Assembly (NCBI GenBank): GCA_033296885.1
Contig: MU863902.1
Span: forward strand, 124,001-188,000
DNA length: 64,000 bases
DNA from: Triangularia verruculosa
Taxonomy: Eukaryota > Ascomycota > Sordariomycetes > Sordariales > Podosporaceae
Reading direction: 5' to 3'
This document shows, piece after piece, positions 23,169 to 34,710 of this stretch. Every line of letters starts with the position of its first letter. Position 1 is the first letter of the stretch. The notes below the pieces were generated by a model that saw nothing but the letters and a program-made list of their open reading frames with translations, made no database searches and was not told where the DNA came from. The position numbers and the translations under genes were made by a program.

Positions 23169-26100
23169 TCATGACAAAACAGCACTCAACCCCAAATCTC
23201 TACTGCTCTTGCCCACATACGCCGTCTTGGTATACTTGCTCACCACCCAATCCTGCAAAACCACGTCCCAATTGCTCAAGTCTCTCCGCGTCAAGACACC
23301 CCTAAACTGCGCCGTCTGACCCGGCTCGATCCTAAGCTTGCCAAAGTCACGCAGCACCACCTTGGGGTCGTCCGGACCGCCGAGCGAGACATACAACTGC
23401 GGCACCTCGTCGCCGACGATTGACCCCGTGTTGGTGATGTCGGCCGTGACCGTGTACAAGATATCATAGAGCGCCGGGTTACCACCGGGAGCGTTCTTGC
23501 CCGATGATCTAAGGAGCGGCTGCGGCGAGTCGTCGATAGCATGGGGCGGCATGAACTCCTCAGCCGTCTGGCCAAAGTGAGGGTCGCCAGAGGCGGTTCT
23601 GGGATCAGATGTGTTGAGGTAAGGGTAGATGTACTGGTAGATGTAAGGGAACTCTTCACTGGGGAACAGGTAATCGTTGGGGTCGGTTGAGAAATTTCCA
23701 AAAGTAGGCGCCTGAGTGGTCTCGCCTGTCGTTGGCTTGTAGGGGCCGGCGTTTTTCTTCTGTACCTGGATATTGCTGTATTTGAACGTGGTGTAGCTCA
23801 GGCCGTGACCAAACTCGTAGATCACAGAGCTGTTGGCCTTGTCAAAGTAGCGGTAGTCGATAAAGACACCTTCGCTGAAGTCCTGCTGAGGTGCGCCCGC
23901 GCCATTGTTGGGAGTGTAAAGAACGTCGGCACCATACCCCTCGCGCGTAGCACCCCAGGTGAATGGCGAGCGACCAGAGGGGTTGACCTTTCCGTAGAGG
24001 ACATCGGTGATGGAGTTGCCAGATTCCTGTCCAGGGAGACCAGCCCACAAGATAGCCGTGATGTTGGGGCTATCATACCACTCACCGATGAGGACGGGGC
24101 CAGTGGAGTGGATGACAACAATGGTGTTGCTGCACCAGCTCGAAACATTCTTGACCAGAGTGTCGCCATCTCTCCACAGTGTAAGGTTCTTGCGATCACC
24201 CATGTTTCCATCAACGTTGATGTATCCCTCTCCAGAGTCGGCGTTGACGAACACAATAGCCGTGACATTGTCCTGCGAGACGAGCGCCTTGGTCTGAGAT
24301 GCCGCATAGTTGGTCAGAATGCTTTCGTAGCGGCTCCCATCTTTGATGGCCTGCGCCTGCAGCGCGGCATCCGGGGTGATAAGGTATGGAAAGTTGGCAG
24401 TGCCTGATCCCCAGCCCATCGCAAGCGTCCCACTATTGCAGCCGCGATCGCCGCAAGAGTTGGGGCCATTGGGATTGGGTCCGGCATCCTCTCCAATGAC
24501 TGCCAAAAACTTGGGCTTTTTCAGGGGCAACGAACCGGTGTTCTTGAGAAGAACAGTACCCTTGGCAGCAATCTCGCGGATGAGGTTCGCATGATCAGCC
24601 CGGACATCAACGTGGTAGTTAATTTGCTGGTATCCTTCGCCCGCCGCCCAGTGGATAGGTCCATATGTGTCGAGGGACCAGAAGCTGAAGTTGATAGGGT
24701 CCAGTTCGACGCTCTTTTGCACCTTGAAAAACGCCGTCATGATACGCATGGCCATGTCGTCGATGCGATAAGCCGGAACAGTACCATTGAGCACAGCCAC
24801 AGTGAGGTTAGTCCCCCAGAAACTCACGCCGGTATTGAACTCAGTGTCTCCAGGCATCGACATATCGAGACCAGCGGCAGCGGCCGCAGCACCCGTGTGC
24901 TGCGCCTGCCAGTCGCTCATGACAAACCCTTGGAAACCCAACTCATCCTTCAAGAGACCGTTCATAACCTTGGAGTTTTGGCATCCGTAGGAGTTGTTGA
25001 CTTGCTGGTAGCTGCACATGACAGCACCAACGCCGGCACGGACAGCATCTGCGAAGGGCCAAAGGTAGAGTTCGTGCATCGTCTTGTCGTCGATGTTGGA
25101 GGAAAGGGTCTCGCTGATGTTGAAGCCGTATCCACGAGCCTCACCAACCTGCCGGAAATGTTCTACCACCAAATTAGCGTGGGGATCACTAGCAACTTGC
25201 TACTTTGTGTTCTAGTACCTTGTTCATTGCCAACCAAATGTTTTGCGCATGCAATCACACCTGCATCCTGAGTGCCCTTGACAGTCTCGGCCATTCCAAC
25301 TCCAGTCAAGACGGGGTCGGGGGAGAAACCTTCCCAGTTTCTCCCACCAGCGGGCATCCGACCAAGAGGACCCGCGACAGGTCCGAGGAGCACGTTGATG
25401 CCCTTACCACGGGCTTCCTTACCGATGGCGTAGCCTCGGCGGTACATCAAGCCGCGATCAAAGGTGGCGGCAGCTGTTTGGCCAGAAGGGAAGGCGGAGT
25501 TGAAGTCGGAGCCACGGATTCCAAGAGGAGCATCATGCATGCAGAGACTTCGAAGTCCCAAGCGAGGGATGGCGCCTACTTGGCCAACACATTGTTCCGA
25601 GGCCCAACTGTGTTGGTGTCAGTCAAGGTTCCTATTGCAATCAAAGTCCACGACTCACCCAGTGCCGGTTGTCAAGTTGACCTTTTCTAACAGCGTCATC
25701 TGGGAGACAAACTCCCTAGCTTGCGCATATGCGTCTTCCCAACCATCTGCCTCCGCGTTCATCCATGGCGAAGGATAGACAGGAGGCGAGTATGCGAGAT
25801 CTCTCTTGCTGAGCTGGGCATGTGTGTCAGCAGGCGCGGCTCTCACAGCAAGGAAAGGTAGCCAGTAGGCTGCATGCTTCAGCTGCATGTTGGCTGCTGA
25901 TCATGCACGATCAGATCGGTGTCAATCTGGGTAAAGAGATTGTGCAGCGGTTGAGGTGGTGTTCATGTGAAGTGACAATGGTGAAGAGTCCCGTCCAGAT
26001 GGCCAGAGCCAGACTGTTGGACAACAAAAGAATAGGAGGAACAGATGCACTGCAGATCGACCTGGAAGCTAGGAGCTCTCGAGGAAGACAACCGAAGCTA

Positions 26101-26234
26101 AATGGACGTAGACCTCGAGGCTGAGGGAGGCGTCCCCCTGACTCAACGGAGCGAACATAACGTACCTTCTGGAGAGGGTTGGGAGTGGCAAGAGCGCCGC
26201 TGGCCAGGGCGGCAACCACAATGCCGAACTTCAT
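23169..26234 (-). CDS. secreted GH3 beta-glucosidase
   Basis: Hydrolyses cellobiose and short beta-glucosides to glucose outside the cell. Preferred model (minus strand): exons 26166-26234, 25659-25813, 25219-25607 and 23169-25162. Three introns close in frame: 25814-26165 (GTACGT), 25608-25658 and 25163-25218. Product 868 aa. Exon 1 encodes a signal peptide (MKFGIVVAALASGALA). Family blocks: LAYSPPVYPSPWMN, NLTTGTGW, GP.AGPLGRMP.GGRNWEGFSPDPVLTG, CAKHLVGNEQEHFRQV, and GFVMSDW with the catalytic nucleophile Asp. The tail FGHGLSYTTF followed by a fibronectin-III-like end (LRDFGKLRIEPGQTAQF) matches the Aspergillus aculeatus-type long GH3 enzymes. Inside the long first intron is a second ATG (about 25888) that gives another signal-peptide-like N-terminus joined directly to the same exon, so transcript ends may vary. 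Confidence 0.93.
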
Positions 26235-26400
26235 CGTGGCCACCCGGCAATATCCAAGTTGCGGAAGATGAAAAGGTCCAGCTCGTGTTGATATGTGCAA
26301 CGAGATGCAAGCTGCCGGAGGTTGGCAAGGGAGGTGCAGAGACAACCACGGACGACCGCACAGAAGTGAAACAAAACCAGCGGAAGCTATGCGAGGAGCA

Positions 26401-26416
26401 ATATATATATATATAA
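26401..26416 (-). promoter_or_regulatory. TATA-type AT repeat upstream of GH3 beta-glucosidase
   Basis: An (AT)n tract that reads TTTATATATATATA on the minus strand, about 170 nt before the ATG at 26234. This favours a transcript that includes the first (MKFG) exon. Confidence 0.5.
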
Positions 26417-28634
26417 ACAGGGCCTGCATCCGTCCTCGTCCGGTCCCTATTATGTTTTAGCCCCGAGATCCTCGTGGCTGGCCGGTCAATCTCATTGTGT
26501 ACGTCAGTGGACCGTTTCCGGGAAGCCAGCCGTCATCCCATCTCGGCATGCTCGCCGGGGGATTGATCATTCAACCAAGACACCGAGATGTGGGAACGGC
26601 CTGGTCCAAGGGAAACAACGGAAACAATAGAAGGGCTGTGAGCTGTCACCAAGTTCTGCACCCATGGTGATGGCGATGCCTCGCAGGGTCGCAGCACATC
26701 CGTTCAGGCAGGTGGGAAAAGGGCGGGTGAGAACCCGGGTCATGACCGTTGTAAAAGGGCCGATCACATCCAAGCTGCAAGAGAGCGGGATCGTCTTCTC
26801 CCCTGGTCAGAATGCGGGGGAGGCTGAATGGTGGTTCATTTCGGGCGTCCAGTTACCAAATGTTTCGAGAGTAGGGAACCGTGATGTGAGCTCGCCATGC
26901 ATTACAACCGTGTCCCTGGCAGTCAGTGCCTTCGACCTGTTATGTCTGTGTCAGCAGAAAGAGCGGAGCCCTACATTGCCTTGAATGATTTGCTTGATCA
27001 ATTGCTTCCCATAGCCATACTCAAGACCAATCTTAGTTCCTAATATATAGGTGCCCAGCCGCTTGTGTGGTCGAGATGAATTGAATCGAAAGCTAAGATG
27101 ACGATGATCGGAAATAATTTAGTGGAGACGGCGGAGATCGGCACTTTGGCCGCCACAGAAGCTTGAGCTCCCGGCAGGTGCCAACCCCTGTCATACCGTG
27201 ATGCGGAACTCGTACCTGAACCGACAGACGGAAGTCATTGAATTTTCAGCCTTCTGGGCTGTGTTTGTTTGGAATAAACCACCTACCGAATTGAGTTGGC
27301 ATGCAGTGACTATCCATGATTTCTCGTCCGCCACGATTCCTTCGTGAAAATCTTTTCCCAACCGAAGACGGGAGCTGGGGGCTGGATAGTAGTAACGGTC
27401 CTGCTGGTGCGCTTAAAGTGATCGTTACACCCGTCACCCGAACCCCACAGTTGAACGGTCGGAGAGAGTGGATGATGCTGCCCCGCACCAACAAGCTCCA
27501 GGTCTCCCCTCTCCCCGCAAGCTCTAACCTGGACGACCATTGCCGGTTCAGCTTCCCTGGCCCATACTCGCAGTCATGACGCCAGACCGAGCCCACCGAA
27601 ACGCTCACAATGCAACCAAATACTGATGGCCAAGCGCAAGTTCTCTCGTGAGAGAGCGGGTTACACGGCATGTATGGACTTGCATCGGTCCTTTTCCAAT
27701 GCCATGGCTACTGGAAGCAAGCCAGCCAGCGACGACCTCGCAGTTCCGTTGAACGTGATGGCTCACTTTGTTATGTAAACACCACCTCACTGAGAGCCGA
27801 AGAGAACGGGCCCCGTCCACGTCGTTGCGTTACATTCTCGACGTCCCAACGCTCCAACCTTGTATCCACGGCCACGGTGTCGTGGACAAGCTTAAACAAA
27901 TGAAGCCACCCACTCCCAAAGGATCATGTAACGTTGTACAGTTGTGGTGCCAGTTTACCACATGCTTTACAGTAGCAAGCCGGTTCGCCGGTGATGTAGC
28001 TCATGGTTGACTAAGTTACGTTGGTCGTCTTCTCGTTTACCATGCTCATTGAATTGCCATATGTCCTTGGGCTGAAGGTCGCCAGACATCCGGACTTTAT
28101 AGGCCGGAAATCTAGGGTCATGTTAGAGTGGATAGCATAATGAACACACCTAGCTGCAGTAGTGCTTCGACACAGCCATTCGCCTATGAAAACGCGAGGA
28201 CAAAATACTACAATTTCGTGTCCAGGAGGATGAACGAAGCAACAGCCGGAACGCTGTTCGTCGAAACTTAGCATTCGACCACTCCATGTTCCTTTAGGGG
28301 GCTCAACTTCGTGCATGAGAATCGGTAGGTAGGCTGGTGATTAGCGAAAGCAACGCCGAGTTTTTATTTATACTGGTTGGTCCCAAGAGGTACGATCCTG
28401 CCAAATTCGCATAGAACCCCGAAAAAGAAAACGCCCTATTTAATGACACCCCAACCTTCTGTTTACCGACGTACATACCATCTCCACCGCCGACCCGACC
28501 ATCCGAAGAGAGCCACGAAACGGCCCGAATCTCTTGGCCGCTATGAAGGCTCCCAAGGACTGCACTTGCCCTTTTGGCCTCGTAGGCCCACTGTATCCAT
28601 GCCCAGGCAGCGTCCAAGTCGCAACAAAAATCAA
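26417..28634. other. intergenic, about 2.2 kb
   Basis: Upstream DNA of the GH3 gene and 3' flank of the Sm D2 gene. No coding region supported. CCGGGG (near 26548) and CTGGGG-type (near 27374) hexamers could be CreA-like sites for the GH3 gene, but are short enough to be chance. Confidence 0.45.
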
Positions 28635-29481
28635 TCAGCTGAGCAAAACGAGGATAACACTATCACCCCGCAAGAACCTGCAACTCGAAGTTAGCGAAGA
28701 GAAAAAACAAGACCAACAAAGTCCACCTACATCTTGCTGATAAATCTGTCCTTGTTCACCGGCCGGCCCTTCTTTCCATTATGTACTGGAGTCTCGGTCC
28801 ACATCTCTTTCTAGCAAGAGATAATCAATCAGTTATAGTTCGGCCCCTTAGAAGTCTTCAGATTGACAGTCCGTCTATCCGGCGGCTACTTACGACGTTC
28901 TCCAAGATCCTAAAAGGGGGTTAGTATTGAAAACTCTTCGCGAGTCACCAGAAAGAGACTTACATGTTGCAATGCCTATCAAAAGCTTTCACTCTGGCAA
29001 GACTAAAACGCGCAGAAAAACGTTGAGTCAGCATCTCTCTCATGTCCCAATTCTATTCCTTCGACATGGCAAACTTACAGCTTGCGATTTGACCGAATGC
29101 TAATCAAAACCTGCGAGTGGCTGCGAACAGCGGTCTGGAGGAGAGAAAGAGGCCCGTTGCTCATCTCATAGGCTTCCTACAGTCATCAAAAATTCAACAG
29201 GTCAGTCCCTGGCTCTCCGTTTTCTCTTGTCATGTTCAGATGCAAATTTGAAAAGTCGTACCAGCTGAGCAATCTCATATTCACTGCCAAAGAGATTAGT
29301 ATCCTCTCATTCTGTAATGAGGGTTTGGGACCGTGTGACTTACGTGCACTCATTGCGAGGCTTGTTGAGAAGTGCTCTAAATCATCGAGAACCTCACGGT
29401 CAGCTTCTGCCTCTTTAGTGTAAATAGGGTGGATAGGCGGTTTGCCAGGGCAGTATCTCACTGAATGTTAACGTCAGACAT
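28635..29481 (-). CDS. SMD2: small nuclear ribonucleoprotein Sm D2
   Basis: Core Sm-ring protein of the U1, U2, U4 and U5 spliceosomal snRNPs. Eight exons (minus): 29462-29481, 29344-29376, 29262-29283, 29079-29176, 28964-29002, 28894-28909, 28731-28810 and 28635-28677. They sum to 351 nt, closing to 116 aa with no internal stop. Seven introns of 53-85 nt all have GT-AG ends; two exons are only 16 and 22 nt. Sm1 motif region: GPLSLLQTAVRSHSQVLISI, then RKLLARVKAFDRHCNM. Sm2: KDRFISKMFLRGDSVILVLL. KEMWTE and KKGRPVNKD are hallmarks of D2 rather than other Sm proteins. N-terminal ALLNKPRNE and TEYEIAQLE match fungal orthologs. No single open frame covers it, so automated calls on ORFs would miss it. 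Confidence 0.95.
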
Positions 29482-30044
29482 GGTGGCCGCTGGTTTGATG
29501 GTTCCGTGATTTCTGAGGGTCCTGAGAGATGCTAACTTTGATGCAAGACGTGGCGAGTCGATAAAAAATCGATCGGTAATTAAGTCGTCGTTGGGTTGAT
29601 GTGTTCTACAGCGTGAGGACGGAAACACGCGTTGATGGGTGCGCCGAGCCAACGCTTGGTCGTCGATTTTCGAGACCCGCTGTTGAAGCTTTGTCACGTG
29701 GTGGTTGGCTGGAGTGGAAGCACGGGCCACAGCGTCGAGTTTGTTTACTCACCGCCTGGAAAAGGGGTCATTTCTGCCAGTGCATGCTTTTTCCTCAAGG
29801 TGTTCTCGCTTTACTTTGAGTTTATGACACATCACAAATTGTTTTCTTCACATGATATTAGATTATGTATTGTATGTAAATGTACCTATCTCACCCACAA
29901 AGCGCTCCTCCACCTAGCATTGCAAACCCACGGATTTTCCAGCCAAGAAAATCCAGCCCGTTTTGTGTCCCATGATTGAACCTTTCTCCCCATGCCCGTT
30001 CCACCGCCGACTCCAAACTGCAGCCATCACCGCCATCACCCATT
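29482..30044. other. intergenic between Sm D2 and sterol reductase
   Basis: Promoter side of Sm D2 and 3' flank of the reductase gene. Open frames here overlap no recognisable motif. Confidence 0.5.
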
Positions 30045-31576
30045 TTAGTAGACGTAAGGGATGATTCTCCACTTGACAATCTTCTTGTACTTCTCCCAGT
30101 CCTCGCCATACTTCTTGGCGCACTTCTCGTCGTCTCTGCGGTCGCGGTGAATCAACAGGACGGCAAAGTACAGCACGTAAAAGTAGGTGAAGATCATGCC
30201 CCAGCCCTTGGCCTCGCCAGAGATGACCTGGCGCCCATCAAGCATCCTGGTGGCGCCATCGACAGCAGCACTTCCGGCAGACAAGATGGTGTAGCCAGCA
30301 AGACCAGTGGGCAAGCTGTAAGGCCAAGCCTGGAGCCAGTCACCCAAGTAATTGATATGTCTGGCGATGCCCCACCAGCCAGAGATGAGCAAGCGAGTGC
30401 CAGCCTTGGTAGGCATGTACTTGAGATGAGCCAGTTTGGGGTCGTTGGGATTGGTACGGAAGTCGTTCTTCTGGCTGTTAGACAGGCGGAAGATGGCAAA
30501 ACCGACAATCAGCGCAGCGCCCACACCAGCAAGACCCAAGGGACCCAGAGTTTGCGGGTGTGTCGCGAGGTAGCGTGTCTGCTGAGTGTAGATGAATGGA
30601 ACCCAGACAAGGTCGCCAAAGGAAAGCATGAAGCCGAACCCATCAGTAGTGATGTCCATAGTTGTCATGATTGCGGGCTCCATGTACTGTCCGTCCAGGA
30701 CGTATAGAGTTTGCACCAAGGCCACGAAGACGATGCTGTCGGTGACGTAGCCATAGTTGCGGTACTGCTTCGCAATGAAAGCGCCGTTGAGCAAGATGTA
30801 CCCAAGCATACCGGGACGCAACTCCATCCACTCCTTGATATCAATCTCGCCGATAAGAGGGAGGGTAATACGCGGGTTGAGTTCGCGCCCGATGAACCAG
30901 TCGTAGATGATGTTTCCAGTGACACCACCGGCAGCAAGCTCGCGGTTCTCAGGGTTGCCGGGCTTCACGCTGAAGCTGCGAACGTAGACGAAGGTGGCGA
31001 GCGCATAGGCGATGAGGGTGTTGGCGGTCAAGATCTGCACGTAATTGTCGGTGATGTAGGTCCAGAGGGGGAACTCGGCGCCCTGGGCAATGGTGCCGGC
31101 GGCGGCAGCGACGATGCAGAACATGGTGGTGGAGAAGGCATTGAACCTGTACTTCAACCGACCACCACTCCTCAGAACTGTGCCCTCGGTTTCGGTCGCG
31201 GGAAGGACCCTGTAAAGGACGGCATTGAAGAAGTAGAAAGCCAAGGTCCATCCGGTAGCTTCCAAGCTGAAAAGGCCACGCCATCCATTTTGCGGCCAGC
31301 CAACCTCGCGCTTCAGGACATTGAGATCGAGGTTTTTGGGATGGAGGAGGGAAGGCGCCGGGCAGCCTGAAAGGTCGTTACAAGCGAAGGCGAGGGCGTA
31401 GACGAGTGGTGGAAGGACAAAGCTGATCAGCGCAGCGCCAGGTCTGCAAGGAAATGTGATTAGCGACTTGTCAATGATAGCAGAAAGGCGAATGACGGCT
31501 ACACTTACGGTCCGAAGAACTCGTACTCGGGCTTCTTGCGCGACACCTCGAGGGGCTGCTGTGTTTTGGAACCCAT
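30045..31576 (-). CDS. erg-3: delta(14)-sterol reductase (ergosterol pathway)
   Basis: Integral ER membrane enzyme reducing the C14-C15 double bond left by sterol 14-demethylation. Exons (minus) 31509-31576 and 30045-31443; intron 31444-31508 (GTAAGT...TGCAG). Product 488 aa, close to the length of Neurospora erg-3. The N-terminus (GSKTQQPLEVSRKKPEYEFFGP) is short and cytosolic, followed by many membrane helices. Family signatures: LLISGWWGIARHINYLGDW and the C-terminal HRDRRDDEKC.KKYGEDW with final KWRIIPYVY, typical of the ERG24/lamin-B-receptor reductase family. The DHCR7/C-14 reductase split cannot be made by eye alone, but the GRELNPRI and IDIKEWMELRPGM blocks fit erg-3/ERG24. Target of morpholine antifungals in this family (known). 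Confidence 0.94.
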
Positions 31577-32496
31577 TGTTGCTGTGATGCGCTTTTGCAG
31601 TGTTTGCTAATTAGCTGGCTTTGAATCGTCGAGGGAGCCGTCGCGTTTAAGCAGCCTCTTGTCGAGCTCTTGGAACCCGCGGATTCCGGGCTATGGCATC
31701 AGCGGGAGGCGCAGATGCTGACGACGGTAGCCGTTGAAGTCGATCCTTGGCGATGCGAAATACTCCAGACCGCGTCGGTGATGGAGTTCCCGGATGGCCT
31801 GAGAGGTTCAGAGTCGGCTCTCTGCTTCCCGGATGGCCTGAGTTTCGCTGAGCCAATGACGCAGCAGGACGAGCATCCATTTTTCTTGAGCTGGTAGATG
31901 TCAGGGGGTCAGAGGTCTTGGCATTCTACCCTATGCTTGGCTTGAAATCTAGGCGGCGGGTCGAGATCTGCCGCCATGAATTGTCGATGGATGCTGGCTC
32001 AAGGGACTTTGACAGCTTCAGCTTGTTGATCGGCCATGTCTTTCTGCCATTTCGCGAGAAGCGCCATCATTCCAGAAAACTGTGTTTCTGTAACCCCTAA
32101 GGTTCCGTTTGACATGTGCACTTCAATAACTGCCAGCTGCAAGGGCAAGTCTCTTGTTCTGGGGCCAGCCAATCACAACTCGGATTCGGCGCCTCCTTTT
32201 CTTTCGACCAGGACAAGGCACAGCTAGCAAACTTCCAGTTGGCACCGGCTTTCAAAACGGTTACCTAAAAACGAACACCTTCTTCAGCATCCAACGGCCA
32301 CGACATCGAGAACGAGTCGCCACTGTCGCCAATTGCTCCTGTGCTTCTTTGTGTGCCGGCGTTGTGTCGGTGAGTGACAACACTTGATATTGCCCAAATC
32401 CCGTCGCCCGGCGCGAGCGCGCGCATCTGCATCTGTCACCCGAAGCCAAGCAAGCCGCAACATCCTTGACCGGACGTCATCAAGTACCTATCAGCC
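31577..32496. promoter_or_regulatory. shared divergent promoter of erg-3 and the MRH receptor gene
   Basis: A 920-bp head-to-head interval. It contains a 17-bp direct repeat (TTCCCGGATGGCCTGAG) at 31787-31803 and 31826-31842. No open frame is credible as a gene. Confidence 0.5.
31787..31842. repeat. 17-bp direct repeat in the divergent promoter
   Basis: TTCCCGGATGGCCTGAG appears twice with starts 39 nt apart. It could be a paired regulator site or a local duplication. Confidence 0.7.
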
Positions 32497-33749
32497 ATGC
32501 ATCTCCAAACATCATCCAGAGCCTTTCTACTTTGCGCCCTCGCTGCGCTTGGGGGCCAGGCTGCCGCTGAAGAGCCATCAAAGACAAGGACCACATCCAC
32601 TCCTGTTGTCACACCCTGTGTCGCAACAGCAACCACCGGCGCCGGCGCTTTCTTCGATCTACGGCCCGACACCGCAGTAGTAGTGCCCGAGGGCGAGAAA
32701 CCACCAAAGGGTTCGCCAGTGGAGGATTATGTGGCTAGAGGCTGGGACTACGGCTCGAACTTCACGTTAAACTTCTGCAGTCCAGTTGTAAAGGAGGTTG
32801 AAGATGTCGTTGGGCTCGACAAGGACCAGTGGAAAAATGTTAGCGCATACTATGAAAACAAGGGCAAAGTCTACGCGCTAGGGTAAGGACTCTTCTCCTG
32901 GTTTTCGCAGACACTCTCTCTCATACCAGAGCTGACAGTTTATTGCAGACTTTCAGATGGGAACTTAGTCCCTCGGGGGCGCAAACTTGTCCTCCAGTAC
33001 TCAGGCGGATCGCCATGCGGACTTTCTGACGAAAGGAGCAACGACAAACGGTGGGAAGTTCACGAAGGTGCTACATACAAATACCACGAATACAACGATG
33101 ACGAAGAAAGCAATGTCTCCGAGTTAAGGCGTGCATCGAAGGACAGGGACGACGAGGACGATGACGATGATGACAAGCCGAGGAAGGACAAGGACAAGGA
33201 GAAGGATAAACCCAAAACACAACGCCGCAAGTCGGCAACGTTCTCCTTCCTTTGCGATCGGGATCCCGACACTCCTACAGCTGCCTCTTTCGTTGGCACC
33301 GATCCAGATGAGTGCGCCTACTTCTTCGAGGTTCGTTCGATGCACGCATGCTCTATCGCCGAACCGCACAAACCTGGAAGTGTTGGACCTGGCAGCGTAT
33401 TTGCTATCATCTTCTTCATCGCGGTCCTAGTCTACGTAGTCGGAGGTGTCTTCTACCAGCGCACAGTTGCCCACGCCAGAGGCTGGAGACAGCTGCCCAA
33501 CCACAGCTTGTGGGCTGGTATTTGGAGTTTTGTTGTGGTATGTTCATAAACGTGGCTCGGTTATGTTCGAATTGCACTTGCTAACTCGCCATCTAGGACC
33601 TTTTCACCATCTTGACGTCCTCTTGTGCGCGTCTTGTTCCACGAAGAAGAGGGTACCATGCCCTGTCAAGATCCCCCAGTGGAAGACGCCACAGCCGAGA
33701 CGCCGAGAATCGGCTGATCGATCAACTCGATGAGGAATGGGATGACTGA
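32497..33749 (+). CDS. mannose-6-phosphate-receptor-like (MRH) sorting receptor, type I membrane protein
   Basis: Likely cargo receptor of the Golgi-endosome-vacuole route, related to Mrl1/Atg27-type proteins. Exons 32497-32882, 32949-33537 and 33597-33749; introns 32883-32948 and 33538-33596 (branch GCTAAC). Product 375 aa. N-terminal signal peptide (LLCALAALGGQAAA), then a lumenal domain with paired cysteines and the MRH-like pieces NFTLNFCSPV, KVYALGLSDGN, LVLQYSGGSPC and FLCDRD. A single membrane helix (FAIIFFIAVLVYVVGGVFY) is followed by a cytosolic tail with LIDQLDEEWDD at the end. Odd: a stretch of acidic then Lys/Asp-rich residues (about 205-235) interrupts the lumenal domain. Assignment to Mrl1 versus Atg27 is uncertain; the MRH-receptor class is fairly firm. 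Confidence 0.8.
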
Positions 33750-34710
33750 CAGTGTTCCTCATCATAGCGTTCTTTTTGTTGTATTATCAGTTTTCCTTTG
33801 CTCTCTCAAAGCATCATTTTGCCGCCCCTTGGCGGGGTTGTGTCGGTCATTTTCATTATTAGTTACTTGGCCATTCAGTCAGCAGCGGAAAACAAAATAA
33901 AACTGCTGAGTTATGTCAATAATTCGCATAACAGGGGGGCGGCGTTTCTCTGGACTGGGTCCGGCGGCGGGGCAGGAAAAGCAATGCCCGGCCGGCCTAG
34001 GTTCGTCTAGATGGCTGGCAATTTGGCGTATAGAGTTTTTGGAATAGAAATCCTCCGTTACACCCCTTACAACGCTCGAGATAGGGTGCTACGTCCTTTA
34101 GGCAGTTGGTAGAGATTCTCAGCAGGGCCGGGTTACATAAGTTCCGGGTGGGAGGACATCTGAGGAGGAACATGCGCATGTGATCTGACCGTTCCCTCTG
34201 ACAGTCAGCATCAACATTGCAGGAACTTGGCTTCTGCTTTTCAAAGGTCTCCGCATCCCCAGAATGGCAAGGAATTCCATCAGGGTCCTTGCTCTTCGTC
34301 CCACCTTGAGGTCGATAATAAATTTCGCCTTGCTGTCAAGTTTGGTGGAGGAGTAGCTTTATATTTATCTCTCCTCGTGTGTAATACAAAGCCCATCCAC
34401 ATATGCCGTTGGTTCCTATGCCATGTCAATGGACATGCCGAAGCCCTGCAGTGCAGAGTCCTAGACCCTGCAAATAATTTGTGTAGTCACGAGTACAAGC
34501 CGAATAGTTCCTATGATCGTGTTTAGACAGATTCCGCCTTATGGGAAGAAGGGTATGACGAAGAAGGCTGGAAAGAGAGAGTAGTTATCTCATGATGCCG
34601 TTAAATGAGCAGAGTTGAAGACATTAAACATTTCGTTTGCCAAACTATGCCTGAAATTTGGTTATTTGATACAATGGACAACAACAACAACAACTACAAC
34701 AAACTCATAA
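33750..34710. other. convergent 3' interval
   Basis: Between two genes that end toward each other. A CAA-type microsatellite lies at about 34680-34702. No gene seen. Confidence 0.5.

Noticed and set aside
10299..26234. Secondary-metabolite cluster
   Set aside because: No polyketide synthase, NRPS, terpene cyclase or P450 near the Zn2Cys6 factor.
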